A stretch of 64,000 nucleotides of DNA from Leeuwenhoekiella blandensis MED217 (lineage in GTDB: Bacteria > Bacteroidota > Bacteroidia > Flavobacteriales > Flavobacteriaceae). The position numbers were made by a program, and so were the translations under genes. The first letter of the stretch is position 1. Each line of letters begins with the position of its first letter. Below the pieces are notes generated by a model. That model saw only the letters and a list, made by a program, of their open reading frames with translations, was not told the origin of the DNA and made no database searches. Shown here piece after piece: positions 16,723-25,243 of this stretch. Location of the stretch: assembly GCF_000152985.1 (NCBI RefSeq), contig NZ_CH672395.1:227849-291848 (forward strand). Direction: 5' to 3'.

Positions 16723-17859
16723 GTGAAGTTAGAAAAACAAGCAATACTTAATGCGCTTAAAACCATAAGTGCGCCGGGAGAAGGTGAGGATATGGTAACC
16801 AGTGGCGCGGTAACAAATGTAGTGACTTTTGGAGATGAGGTTATCGTTGATATCACGATCAAAAACCCGAGTTTACAAGCCAAAAAGAAGACTGAAGTTG
16901 AGATTATGAAGGCGATTCATGCCGAAGTTCATCAAAAGGCGCAGGTTAAAGTAAACGTACGTGTAGATGCACCCGAGAAAAAACAGGTTAACGAGATCAA
17001 AGGAAAACCTATTCCGGGAATTCAAAATATTATAGCAGTAGCCTCTGGTAAGGGAGGTGTAGGTAAATCTACGATTACTGCTAACCTTGCTGTGAGCCTT
17101 CAGAAAATGGGCTTTAAAGTGGGAATTCTTGATGCAGATATTTACGGGCCTTCTATCCCGATTATGTTTGATGTACAGGATGAGAAACCGCTTTCAGTAA
17201 AAGTTGACGGGAAGCAGAAGATGAAACCGGTAGAAAGCTACGGTGTAAAAGTTTTATCAATTGGCTTCTTTACAAAACCAGATCAAGCGGTGGTTTGGCG
17301 AGGACCAATGGCATCAAAAGCGCTTAATCAAATGATCTTTGATGCAGCCTGGGGCGAACTCGATTTTCTTTTAGTAGATCTTCCTCCGGGAACCGGTGAT
17401 ATTCACTTGAGTATCGTACAAGCGATGCCGCTTACCGGAGCTGTGGTGGTTAGTACTCCGCAAAATGTAGCTTTAGCCGATGCTAAAAAAGGAGTAGCGA
17501 TGTTTCAGCAAGAAAGTATCAACGTTCCTGTTTTAGGAATCGTAGAAAATATGGCTTGGTTTACTCCAGAAGAGCTACCTGAGAATAAATACTATATATT
17601 TGGCAAAGAAGGTGCGCGCAATTTAGCCGAAGATCTAGATGTGCGTTTGTTAGCGCAAGTACCTTTGGTGCAAAGTATACGAGAGGCCGGTGATGTGGGT
17701 CGCCCTGCTGCTTTGCAAGATGACACCATATTGTCTGAAGCGTTTGAGACTATGACGCGCAATAGTGTTGAAGAACTTGTAAAACGTAATGATAACTTAC
17801 CTCCTACAGAGGCAGTTAAGATTACAACTATGGCAGGCTGTGCCGCCGTTAAAAAATAG
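16723..17859 (+). CDS. Mrp/ApbC-type iron-sulfur cluster carrier ATPase
   Basis: P-loop ATPase that carries and transfers Fe-S clusters in the cytoplasm. An N-terminal MIP18/DUF59 domain covers about residues 1-80. The deviant Walker A motif SGKGGVGKST is near 108-117, and LLVDLPPGTGDIHLS forms Walker B. The CxxC normally found after ENMA/ENMS is missing: the sequence reads ENMAWFTPEELPENKYYIFG. Cys residues occur near the end in MAGCAAV. The start is GTG. NifU-like follows three bases later. Confidence 0.92.
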   Translation: MKLEKQAILNALKTISAPGEGEDMVTSGAVTNVVTFGDEVIVDITIKNPSLQAKKKTEVEIMKAIHAEVHQKAQVKVNVRVDAPEKKQVNEIKGKPIPGIQNIIAVASGKGGVGKSTITANLAVSLQKMGFKVGILDADIYGPSIPIMFDVQDEKPLSVKVDGKQKMKPVESYGVKVLSIGFFTKPDQAVVWRGPMASKALNQMIFDAAWGELDFLLVDLPPGTGDIHLSIVQAMPLTGAVVVSTPQNVALADAKKGVAMFQQESINVPVLGIVENMAWFTPEELPENKYYIFGKEGARNLAEDLDVRLLAQVPLVQSIREAGDVGRPAALQDDTILSEAFETMTRNSVEELVKRNDNLPPTEAVKITTMAGCAAVKK

Positions 17860-17862
17860 ATT

Positions 17863-18105
17863 ATGACAGATACAGAATTAAAAGGCAAAGTTGAAGCAGC
17901 TTTAGAAGAGATTCGTCCTTTTTTACAAAGTGACGGTGGCGATATCGCCTTGTTGAGTATTGAAGATGGTACTACTGTAAAAGTGCAGTTAGAAGGTGCT
18001 TGCGTGGGCTGCAGTGTTAATCAAATGACGCTCAAAAGTGGTGTAGAAATGACCATCAAAAAACACGCACCACAAATTGAACGTGTGATCAATATAGAAG
18101 CATAA
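17863..18105 (+). CDS. NifU C-terminal-domain Fe-S scaffold protein (Nfu-like)
   Basis: An 80-residue stand-alone NifU C-terminal domain that assembles or carries a 4Fe-4S cluster across a dimer. The cluster-binding CxxC is in EGACVGCSVNQMTLKSGVE. The N-terminal LQSDGGDIALLSIEDG is typical. It lies directly after the Mrp ATPase, and the two probably work together in Fe-S delivery. It ends at a strong terminator. Confidence 0.93.
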   Translation: MTDTELKGKVEAALEEIRPFLQSDGGDIALLSIEDGTTVKVQLEGACVGCSVNQMTLKSGVEMTIKKHAPQIERVINIEA

Positions 18106-18133
18106 AGCTTCCTTTTAAATAATTCTATACATT

Positions 18134-18170
18134 AAAAAGCTGATCGGAAATCCCGTTCAGCTTTTTTTTT
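18134..18170 (+). terminator. Terminator after mrp-nifU
   Basis: AAAAAGCTGA pairs with TCAGCTTTTT, with an inner CGG/CCG pair, and is followed by a run of nine Ts. Confidence 0.88.
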
Positions 18171-18334
18171 GAGTATAAACTATCGCAGGCAGGTCCATCA
18201 GGCATAGTTTGGTATTGAATTTTCAATTTCGACCCAACTCTCGGAGTATTAAACCCATTGGCGTTGCCAATATTTTAAGCGTAAGATTTACATTTAAATA
18301 GTATATTTAGCTGTTTATTTTAATAACTATTATA

Positions 18335-19240
18335 ATGAGTCATTCAAAAAGCCGTAGAAACGCATTGAAAAATATTGCATTAACGACAGGAGGTGTCAGT
18401 TTAGGGATCTCTGCGTTGAGCTGTAAAGAAACCAGTGAGGAACAAGAGCAAGTCGCTGCAGAAGAAGAGCAAGCGCTTAAAGGTAATATCAATCATTCTG
18501 CTTGCTATTGGTGTTATAACTCCTTTCCGTTAGATGCGTTTGCTAAAGATGCGGCTGAACTAGGTCTTAAAGGGATCGACTTATTAAAGCCTGAAGAGTG
18601 GGAGACCGCTGCCAAATACGGTTTGGAGTGTGCCGTTGCTACCGAAAGTTTCGCGAGTATTACTAACGGTTTTAACGATCCCGCAAATCATAAAGACTTG
18701 CAAGAGAAATATGCCAGACTTATTGATCAGGCAAGTGAAGCGGGAATTAAGAATGTGATCGTGTTTTCTGGAAATAAACGGGAGTTGAGTGAAGAAGAAG
18801 GTTTGGCTAATTGTGCTGAAGGTCTGGCACCTCTCGTGAAACAAGCTGAAGAAAAAAATGTCGTGCTTATTATGGAACTGCTTAACAGCAAGATCGATCA
18901 CGCTGATTATCAATGCGACAATACCCCTTGGGGTGTGGCGCTTTGCGAGCGTTTGGGCTCAGAGCATTTTAAGCTGTTGTATGATATTTACCATATGCAA
19001 ATTATGGAAGGTGACGTGATACGCACCATTCAGGATTATAATCAATATTTTGCGCATTATCATACCGGCGGAGTTCCTGGAAGAAATGAAATTACCGAAG
19101 TGCAAGAGCTTAATTATCCTGCGATAATGCGAGCGATCAAAGACACGGGTTATACCGGTTTTGTAGCTCAGGAATTTATTCCTACCTATCCCGATAAGAT
19201 CGCTGCCCTAAAAGAAGGCATACGCATTTGTGATGTTTAA
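18335..19240 (+). CDS. Tat-exported hydroxypyruvate isomerase-like TIM barrel protein
   Basis: A 301-residue sugar isomerase/epimerase-type TIM barrel of the hydroxypyruvate isomerase (Hyi) group. The N-terminus has SRRNALK, a twin-arginine signal, then a hydrophobic segment and an LSC lipobox-like Cys near residue 29. It is therefore predicted to be a Tat-exported lipoprotein. Metal and catalytic residues fit the family: Glu in LIMELLNSKIDH, Asp-His in LLYDIYHMQ, His in HYHTGGVPGRNE and Glu in VAQEFIPT. Cytoplasmic Hyi has no signal peptide, so the extracytoplasmic substrate is an open question. Confidence 0.82.
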   Translation: MSHSKSRRNALKNIALTTGGVSLGISALSCKETSEEQEQVAAEEEQALKGNINHSACYWCYNSFPLDAFAKDAAELGLKGIDLLKPEEWETAAKYGLECAVATESFASITNGFNDPANHKDLQEKYARLIDQASEAGIKNVIVFSGNKRELSEEEGLANCAEGLAPLVKQAEEKNVVLIMELLNSKIDHADYQCDNTPWGVALCERLGSEHFKLLYDIYHMQIMEGDVIRTIQDYNQYFAHYHTGGVPGRNEITEVQELNYPAIMRAIKDTGYTGFVAQEFIPTYPDKIAALKEGIRICDV

Positions 19241-19293
19241 AATAATCCTAGTAAAACAGTAGGATTTTAAGCTTCTGAAAACTGGATTTTTAT

Positions 19294-19301
19294 TAATTTT
19301 G
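19294..19301 (+). promoter_or_regulatory. Probable ferredoxin promoter, -7 element
   Basis: TAATTTTG matches the -7 consensus and is followed by GCAGG. It lies 20 bases before the ferredoxin ATG. Confidence 0.5.
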
Positions 19302-19321
19302 CAGGTTCAAATACAGCAATT

Positions 19322-19642
19322 ATGCAAGATGTTACCATAACCGTTATTGACCGAGAAGGAGTGGCTCACGCACTTGAGGCACCTACAGATATGAATTTAA
19401 ACTTGATGGAAGTTTGTAAAATGTATGAGCTTCCTGTTGAAGGAACCTGTGGCGGAATGGCCATGTGCGCTTCCTGCCAGTGCTACGTAGTTTCTGACCA
19501 TAAACTTAATGAGATGAGTTATGATGAAGAAGCGATGCTTTCTGAAGCATTTAACGTAGAAGAAAATAGCCGCTTGGGATGTCAAATTCCTATTACTCCA
19601 GACCTTAACGGGTTAGAAGTGAAATTGGCACCAGAGAGTTAA
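19322..19642 (+). CDS. Adrenodoxin-type 2Fe-2S ferredoxin
   Basis: A 106-residue electron carrier with a vertebrate/ISC-type 2Fe-2S site. The cluster ligands are Cys43, Cys49, Cys52 and Cys87 (C-x5-C-x2-C-x34-C), within GTCGGMAMCASC and RLGCQIP. A fifth Cys at 54 is extra. The protein acts in the cytoplasm, and its redox partner is not encoded nearby. It stands alone between its own promoter and a strong terminator. Confidence 0.93.
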   Translation: MQDVTITVIDREGVAHALEAPTDMNLNLMEVCKMYELPVEGTCGGMAMCASCQCYVVSDHKLNEMSYDEEAMLSEAFNVEENSRLGCQIPITPDLNGLEVKLAPES

Positions 19643-19660
19643 GCTAACAAATGATTCATT

Positions 19661-19696
19661 AAAAACGCCCTTGGTCTTGTGATCAAGGGCGTTTTT
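19661..19696. terminator. Terminator after the ferredoxin gene
   Basis: AAAAACGCCCTTG pairs with CAAGGGCGTTTTT across a 10-base loop. The U-runs fit both directions, so the convergent SGNH hydrolase transcript can also end here. Confidence 0.92.
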
Positions 19697-19758
19697 ATTG
19701 GCACCACCAAAGGATCTATTATTCTGAGCTAGTTTGCTTGAATAAAGTCAAAGTTTTA

Positions 19759-20487
19759 TTACTCGCTTTTTAAGATATTGAAAGCAAATGGTAACAAGCG
19801 CGCTACAAACTCGGCATAAGCGTCTTCAGAAGGATGTAGGCCGTCTGAGGCTACAAGGTTAGGTTCAGCAACACCTCTTCTGGTGATGTCTGTAATGTTT
19901 ACAAAACGTATGCCTTGTTGTTCTGAAATTGCTCTGGCATAAGCATTATACGCATCGATCTCTTCTGAAATTGTTTCAGCGTTACCGCTGTTTTGTCCAA
20001 AAGGAGTATAGGCATAATCAGGTATTGAAACTACAAGCACACGGTCTTTGTCTCCTTGAGCAAGATTGATTGCGGTCATTAATAATTGAGGGAATTCAGT
20101 CTCATATTGACTGAAACTTCTTCCCTGATATTGATTGTTTACGCCTATGAGTAAGGTGACCAAATCGTAGGTGTTAGCAGGATTCTCATTATTTATTGCA
20201 TTGATAAGGTCATCTGTGCGCCATCCTGTAGTGGCGATAATGTCGGTTTCAATAGTACCTTGTGTTTGTGTTGCTAAGGCTTCTTCAAGCTGAATAGGAA
20301 ACCTGCAGGTTGAGCAAACGCTTTCTCCGATCGTATAACTGTCGCCTAAGGCTAAATAGGAATAATCAGCTTCAGATTGATCTACTGGAAATTCTTCAAC
20401 TATAGTACCACTTTCATCTGAAGTGCCACAGCCCAAGGTTATTAAAATGAGTAAGAGTCGTAAAGGGTGAAGTAGGGTTTTTAGCAT
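19759..20487 (-). CDS. SGNH/GDSL-family hydrolase lipoprotein
   Basis: A 242-residue secreted esterase-type hydrolase. The signal peptide ends in the lipobox TLGC. SGNH blocks are clear: block I YLALGDSYTIGES with the nucleophile Ser, block III LLIGVNNQ, and block V SDGLHPSEDAY with the catalytic Asp and His. The substrate is unknown. It starts three bases after the metallophosphoesterase gene, so the two are co-transcribed. Confidence 0.88.
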   Translation of the reverse strand: MLKTLLHPLRLLLILITLGCGTSDESGTIVEEFPVDQSEADYSYLALGDSYTIGESVCSTCRFPIQLEEALATQTQGTIETDIIATTGWRTDDLINAINNENPANTYDLVTLLIGVNNQYQGRSFSQYETEFPQLLMTAINLAQGDKDRVLVVSIPDYAYTPFGQNSGNAETISEEIDAYNAYARAISEQQGIRFVNITDITRRGVAEPNLVASDGLHPSEDAYAEFVARLLPFAFNILKSE

Positions 20488-20490
20488 GTT

Positions 20491-21387
20491 CTATTTCGTT
20501 CTATAATCTATTAGTTTTTGAGGTCCTTCCAGCGGAATGCGTATGATTCTTAAAAAGCCTTCATCGGTTGTGGCAATTTGCCATTTGATGAGGGTGATCG
20601 CTCCGTTTTCAATTTCCAGACCGGTGATGCTGCGCGGGTGTACACAGCTTCCGTCATTAAAATACGCAATATCCCCCGGTTCTGGAAATCTTGGCCGGTG
20701 GGTATGCCCCGTGATCGTAAACTGATTGTTGCGTTGCGTGATCCATTTTTTTGTACGGCGTTCTACTTTTATGAGTTCCTGATAATTCTTCGCCGGACTC
20801 GTAGGGTCTGAAATTCCTGCTCCTTGTAAAGGACGCCACAAAACACGCACCATAAAGCGATTAAAACGCCAGGCTACATAATTCATCCAGTCGGCTTGAT
20901 GCCCGTGACATAAAAAGAGCTCTTGGTTGGTTTCTTTGTGCTTGAGAATGATTCCTTCGTGTACTTTAATTCCCGGAAAAAGAGGTTGGTCGCTGTCTGT
21001 TTTTCGGTCAAAGAATTTATGAAGATGCTTTTCTACATAATGCTGGTTTTTATAAACCATATCGTGATTTCCCCAAATCAAATGCAGGCGTCCTTCAGCA
21101 TAAAACTGTTGCATAAGACCGTAGACATTTTTATGGGATTCAAAAAGAATATCAAACGAGAGGTTTTCCCAAAGTTCATCTCCATCTCCAAGTTCGCAAT
21201 AGGTAAACCCGTTTTGGTAATAATGCTTCAGCGCGTGAAAATAGATATTTCGGTTGTTTGCAAAATCATCTGCACCGCTATTATCACCGCGATGGCAGTC
21301 GCTAAACAAGATAAACTTACTCTCGTCTGAAAACGGGATTACCGGTGCATTAGCAAAAGCACGATCAAAACGGTGGGTAGAAGACAT
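20491..21387 (-). CDS. Calcineurin-like metallophosphoesterase
   Basis: A 298-residue binuclear metallophosphoesterase. Metal-binding blocks are ILFSDCHRGDN (D-x-H), CELGDGDELWEN (GD), IWGNHDMVY (GNHD) and ITGHTHRPRFP (GH-x-H) in the normal order. No signal peptide is seen. The overall pattern resembles UDP-2,3-diacylglucosamine hydrolase-like enzymes, but the true substrate cannot be read from sequence. It is followed by the GDSL hydrolase gene. Confidence 0.87.
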   Translation of the reverse strand: MSSTHRFDRAFANAPVIPFSDESKFILFSDCHRGDNSGADDFANNRNIYFHALKHYYQNGFTYCELGDGDELWENLSFDILFESHKNVYGLMQQFYAEGRLHLIWGNHDMVYKNQHYVEKHLHKFFDRKTDSDQPLFPGIKVHEGIILKHKETNQELFLCHGHQADWMNYVAWRFNRFMVRVLWRPLQGAGISDPTSPAKNYQELIKVERRTKKWITQRNNQFTITGHTHRPRFPEPGDIAYFNDGSCVHPRSITGLEIENGAITLIKWQIATTDEGFLRIIRIPLEGPQKLIDYRTK

Positions 21388-21430
21388 TTCTGCTTTTAGC
21401 TAAAGATACAACTAAAGCTAAAATCAAATG

Positions 21431-22210
21431 CTATGCAGTAATTTTGTCTGTGATTTCCTGTTCGATTCCGCTCCAGAGAATGATGCGTCGGCGTAAGGCT
21501 TCAACAGCAGTGTGCTTAACTTCTTCCCACTTAAGCGAATCGCTTCCGCAGAGTTCTTCGATCATTTTAAGCGCCATTGGTCCGTGCTCGTCACCATCCA
21601 ATTCTATATGGCGATCAAAATAGTATTTGAATAAACTCAAATCCTTTTTTGGGAAGTTCGTCTGTATTTCAGCAATAATTTTACTGAACATATCCGGGAT
21701 CAAGTCTTCGCGACCAAAGGTAAAAGCAGCTGCGATCTTGTGTGGTTTTCCTTCGGCGATTATTTCAAAGGTAAAGCGTAAAAACTCCTTCACGCTTTCA
21801 GGAATGTCACTTACGGCAATGACTAGAAAGATATCGGTGCCGTGCGTGATATGGTTTAAAAAACTGTTGATCTGTTCTAAAGAAGCGTCTGATTTTTTCA
21901 TTGCGTCCAGATACATCTCAAAATGGCTTTGGCGCTTACCATCCATATTAATGTCTGTCTCTTCGGCAAGCACGATCTCATTGATCAAGTAGCGAATCTC
22001 CGGATTTCCGATGGGATACCACGGCGTAGAAACTTTGGTTAAATCAAATTGTAATGCTTTAAGCAGCGACATAAAATCCCATACGGCAAAAACGTGATGT
22101 TGCATAAACGATTGCAAATCAGCCGGGGTACGCAATTTTTTATAAAGGGTGTGATTTAAAAGTTCGTCCTGATAGGGAGCGATCGCCTTATTGATATACT
22201 TAATCATCAA
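21431..22210 (-). CDS. DUF3050 family protein (heme-oxygenase-like fold predicted)
   Basis: A 259-residue protein starting MMIKYINKAIAPYQDELLNHTLY. The segment MQHHVFAVWDFMSLLKALQ and the later HIELDGDEHGPMALKMIEELCG contain His/Glu/Asp residues typical of DUF3050. This family is related to helical di-iron or heme-oxygenase-like proteins. The function is unknown. A second in-frame ATG lies three bases downstream. Confidence 0.82.
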   Translation of the reverse strand: MMIKYINKAIAPYQDELLNHTLYKKLRTPADLQSFMQHHVFAVWDFMSLLKALQFDLTKVSTPWYPIGNPEIRYLINEIVLAEETDINMDGKRQSHFEMYLDAMKKSDASLEQINSFLNHITHGTDIFLVIAVSDIPESVKEFLRFTFEIIAEGKPHKIAAAFTFGREDLIPDMFSKIIAEIQTNFPKKDLSLFKYYFDRHIELDGDEHGPMALKMIEELCGSDSLKWEEVKHTAVEALRRRIILWSGIEQEITDKITA

Positions 22211-22221
22211 ACAATTTTTTG

Positions 22222-22229
22222 CAAAATTA
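22222..22229 (-). promoter_or_regulatory. Probable DUF3050 promoter, -7 element
   Basis: Reads TAATTTTG on the minus strand, 12 bases before the ATG. No convincing -33 TTG was seen. Confidence 0.4.
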
Positions 22230-22284
22230 AAAAAATCAATTTGACTCTATGCTATTTTAACCCTTGATAATCCTTATATCACTA

Positions 22285-23463
22285 TTATTTAAATGCATTG
22301 AGGCCGGTAATGTCCATTCCGGTGATGAGTAGGTGAATGTCGTGTGTACCTTCGTAAGTGACTACACTTTCTAAATTCATCATATGACGCATAATACTAT
22401 ACTCGCCGGTGATGCCCATCCCGCCTAAAATTTGTCTGGCTTCACGAGCGATTTTTAACGCCATTTCTACGTTGTTACGCTTTGCCATGGAGATTTGGGC
22501 TGAAGTTGCCTTATCTTCATTTCTAAGTGCTCCCAGGCGCCAGGCGAGCAGTTGCGCTTTGGTGATCTCGGTGATCATTTCTGCTAATTTCTTTTGCTGA
22601 AGCTGAAAAGATCCAATAGGCTTACCAAATTGCTCCCGCTCTTTTGCATAGCGTAACGCCGTGTCGTAGCAATCCATCGCTGCGCCAATAGCACCCCAAG
22701 CGATCCCAAAACGCGCCGAATCTAAACACATCAACGGAGCGCCAAGGCCTGACTTATTAGGAAGCAGGTTTTCTTTCGGAATTTTTACATTGTCAAAAAT
22801 GAGTTCACCGGTTGCACTTGCTCGCAACGACCATTTATTATGCGTTGTGGGTGTAGAAAAACCTTCCATCCCGCGCTCAACGATCAAGCCGTGTATTCTT
22901 CCACTTTCATCTTTAGCCCATACCACAGCGATATCTGCAAATGGAGCATTAGAAATCCACATTTTTGCTCCGTTCAACAGGTAATGATCGCCCTTATCTT
23001 TAAAATTGGTTACCATCCCGCCGGGATTGGAGCCGTGATCGGGTTCTGTAAGGCCAAAGCATCCCATAAATTCACCGCTGGCGAGTTTAGGTAAGTACTT
23101 TTTTCGTTGCACTTCGGTACCGAATTTAAAAATAGGATACATTACCAGCGATGACTGTACTGAGGCTGTAGAGCGCACGCCACTATCACCACGCTCGATC
23201 TCTTGCATGATGAGTCCGTAGCTTATTTGATCTAAGCCGGCGCCACCGTATTCTTCAGGAATGTAAGGGCCAAAAGCACCAATTTCAGCAAGCCCTTTAA
23301 TGATTTCCTTCGGGAATTCAGCTTTTTGAGCTGCTTCCTCGATGATAGGAGAAACATCGCGTTTCACCCAATCGCGAGCAGCGCTTCGCACGAGTTTGTG
23401 CTCTTCGGTTAAAAGATCATCAAGGTTGTAATAATCGGGAGCTTCAAAAAGATCGGGTTTCAT
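22285..23463 (-). CDS. Acyl-CoA dehydrogenase, glutaryl-CoA dehydrogenase type
   Basis: A 392-residue flavoprotein that oxidises an acyl-CoA. GCFGLTEPDHGSNPGGM and the late YEGTHDIHLLITGMDITGLNAF are characteristic of the glutaryl-CoA dehydrogenase subgroup. The Glu in YEGT is the catalytic base. Glutaryl-CoA dehydrogenase yields crotonyl-CoA in lysine and tryptophan breakdown. The saccharopine dehydrogenase-like gene about 14 kb away would fit a lysine catabolic route, but the link is only inferred. The gene stands alone. Confidence 0.87.
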   Translation of the reverse strand: MKPDLFEAPDYYNLDDLLTEEHKLVRSAARDWVKRDVSPIIEEAAQKAEFPKEIIKGLAEIGAFGPYIPEEYGGAGLDQISYGLIMQEIERGDSGVRSTASVQSSLVMYPIFKFGTEVQRKKYLPKLASGEFMGCFGLTEPDHGSNPGGMVTNFKDKGDHYLLNGAKMWISNAPFADIAVVWAKDESGRIHGLIVERGMEGFSTPTTHNKWSLRASATGELIFDNVKIPKENLLPNKSGLGAPLMCLDSARFGIAWGAIGAAMDCYDTALRYAKEREQFGKPIGSFQLQQKKLAEMITEITKAQLLAWRLGALRNEDKATSAQISMAKRNNVEMALKIAREARQILGGMGITGEYSIMRHMMNLESVVTYEGTHDIHLLITGMDITGLNAFK

Positions 23464-23596
23464 AAGGTGCTTATTGAAAACAGTGAACTGTTGAATTATT
23501 AATGCTTTAAAGATTGTGTTTTGTAATCCTCTAAATTTAGCATTTTGCTAAAGCATCAGAAACAATTCTTTTAAATTTTCAATAGGTTAAGACAGC

Positions 23597-24319
23597 TTAC
23601 ATTTTTAAATAAAAATCTTTAACCAATTCCTGATAGGCTTCGGTGTAGTGGTGACGTGAAATTTCAATAATCAATTCGTCTTTTTGCGGAGTGGTTTGTG
23701 TTCTGCTGAAAAGCAGCAAGGAGCGTTTCGCTTCAACCTGGGCATTCCCTTTTACACGGGTAATTTTCTGCGGAAATAAATTGCCGCGTGCAGCGAGATC
23801 AATAAATTCTTGCTCGCGATTATAAGGAATCACTACACTGAATATTCCGTCAGGATTGAGTAATTGATTTACCGAAGCTACAAGCAGTTCAAACGGCATT
23901 GATTCTTCAAAACGCGCTTGTTCCCTAGCGGAACCTTGCTGCTCTGCTTGCGGAGCATTTCCTTCAAAAAAGGGAGGATTACAGGTGATTAAGTCGTAAG
24001 TGTCTTCTATTTCGGTTGCAAATTCATACAAGTGTGCATGATAACAAAACAGGCGATCACCCCAAGGTGAAGCTTCAAAATTGTCTACCGCTTGCTCGTA
24101 AGCATCTTCATCCAATTCCAACGCGTCTACAAGTTCTGCATCACAGCGTTGTGCCAGCATCAGTGCAATTACACCGGTTCCGGTGCCAATATCAAGTATC
24201 GAAAACGGATTTTGGTCTACCGGCGTCCAGGCACCTAGCAAAACACCATCGGTGCCAATTTTCATCGCACAGCGATCTTGCTTGACAGTAAATTGTTTGA
24301 ATTTGAAGGGTTTTGACAC
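23597..24319 (-). CDS. tRNA1(Val) (adenine37-N6)-methyltransferase
   Basis: A 240-residue SAM-dependent methyltransferase of the TrmN6/YfiC group, which methylates A37 of tRNA1-Val (EC 2.1.1.223). Motif I is ILDIGTGTGVIALMLAQR near 41-58, and the adenine-N6 signature NPPFFEGN follows ITC near 115-122. KQDRCAMKIGTDGVLLGAW near the N-terminus is typical of the family. The start codon is GTG at 24319. It is preceded on the same strand by a small membrane protein gene. Confidence 0.9.
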   Translation of the reverse strand: MSKPFKFKQFTVKQDRCAMKIGTDGVLLGAWTPVDQNPFSILDIGTGTGVIALMLAQRCDAELVDALELDEDAYEQAVDNFEASPWGDRLFCYHAHLYEFATEIEDTYDLITCNPPFFEGNAPQAEQQGSAREQARFEESMPFELLVASVNQLLNPDGIFSVVIPYNREQEFIDLAARGNLFPQKITRVKGNAQVEAKRSLLLFSRTQTTPQKDELIIEISRHHYTEAYQELVKDFYLKM

Positions 24320-24396
24320 AGTAAGGTTTCTTGAAGCTTAGTATTAGAGTGTAGGTTTTTTGCTACTATCCCTCACGGATTTTTCGTGAAACGAAT

Positions 24397-24666
24397 TTAG
24401 AGATTAAAAATGATAACGATAAGGATAACAATAATGCAACAAGCTATAAAAATTGCCCATTGCTTTAAGAGATGATTTTGCTTTTGAATTTTTAAAGTCT
24501 CACGAAATTTTTTCAATTCGGAAGGCTTTAATTTTTTAGAATCAAATTTAAAACCAGAGCCACTCGTTTTATAGTCAGAAAGATTTTTGCGATGTCCGCT
24601 ATGTTTTTCGGAGCGCTCGCGTCGTCTTTGTAAAGTTGCTTTAAACTGATCTAAACTTCCATTCAT
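24397..24666 (-). CDS. Small single-pass membrane protein, unknown
   Basis: An 89-residue protein that I do not recognise as a named family. Residues 1-65 are polar and very basic, with RRRERSEKHSGHRK and a KKLKPSELKKF segment. Residues 70-88 form one hydrophobic helix (WAIFIACCIIVILIVIIF), so it is tail-anchored with the basic part in the cytoplasm. It lies 41 bases downstream of rimM and may belong to the rpsP-rimM operon. Codon use and position support a real gene. Confidence 0.65.
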   Translation of the reverse strand: MNGSLDQFKATLQRRRERSEKHSGHRKNLSDYKTSGSGFKFDSKKLKPSELKKFRETLKIQKQNHLLKQWAIFIACCIIVILIVIIFNL

Positions 24667-24707
24667 GTCGAAGTACTTTTAGTATAAGTACCAGAATTTA
24701 GGAAACG

Positions 24708-25232
24708 TTACAGATATATTGCGATAAGCCCTTCGGGCGTATCTAGAGTGATGGTTTTAGTGCTTCGATCTACTTTTTTGATGAAGTCATCATTTATTGG
24801 GATAAGCACTTCTTTACCCTTATGATCAATTTCAAAAAGGGCTTGTGCAGTATTGTCATTTACCCCTGTGATGGTACCTACTTCACCAAAATAGATGTCG
24901 TTTACTTTAAAGCCAATGATCTCGTGGTAATAAAATTTATTGCCTTCGAGTTCCGGAAGCATAGAAAGCGGTAGATACAGCTCGGCATTTACGAGATCTT
25001 CTGCATCTTCTTCGGTATTGACATCTTCAAAATCTATGCGTAATAAAGTAGACTTGTGCAGTTGGCACGATTGTATAAAAAAAGGAACCAGATTGCCGTT
25101 AAATTCGACAAATACTGATTCCAATTCTTCATACATTTCGGGTTCGTCTGTGTCTAGCTTTGCTAGTAACTCGCCCTTAAAGCTAAATTTTCGCACGATT
25201 TTGCCCAGATAGAAACATTCTTCTTTGCGCAT
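24708..25232 (-). CDS. rimM: Ribosome maturation factor RimM
   Basis: A 174-residue 30S maturation factor that binds S19. The N-terminal RimM domain begins with CFYLGKIVRKFSFKGELLAKLDTDEPE. The C-terminal PRC-barrel contains FYYHEIIGFKVND and EVLIPINDDFIKKVDRSTKTITLDTPEGL. It lies 11 bases after rpsP, the usual bacterial pairing. Confidence 0.96.
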   Translation of the reverse strand: MRKEECFYLGKIVRKFSFKGELLAKLDTDEPEMYEELESVFVEFNGNLVPFFIQSCQLHKSTLLRIDFEDVNTEEDAEDLVNAELYLPLSMLPELEGNKFYYHEIIGFKVNDIYFGEVGTITGVNDNTAQALFEIDHKGKEVLIPINDDFIKKVDRSTKTITLDTPEGLIAIYL

Positions 25233-25243
25233 CGTGATGGGAT

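Noticed and set aside
20923-21330. A 135-residue plus-strand open frame
   Set aside because: Entirely within the metallophosphoesterase gene, whose motifs are all intact on the other strand.
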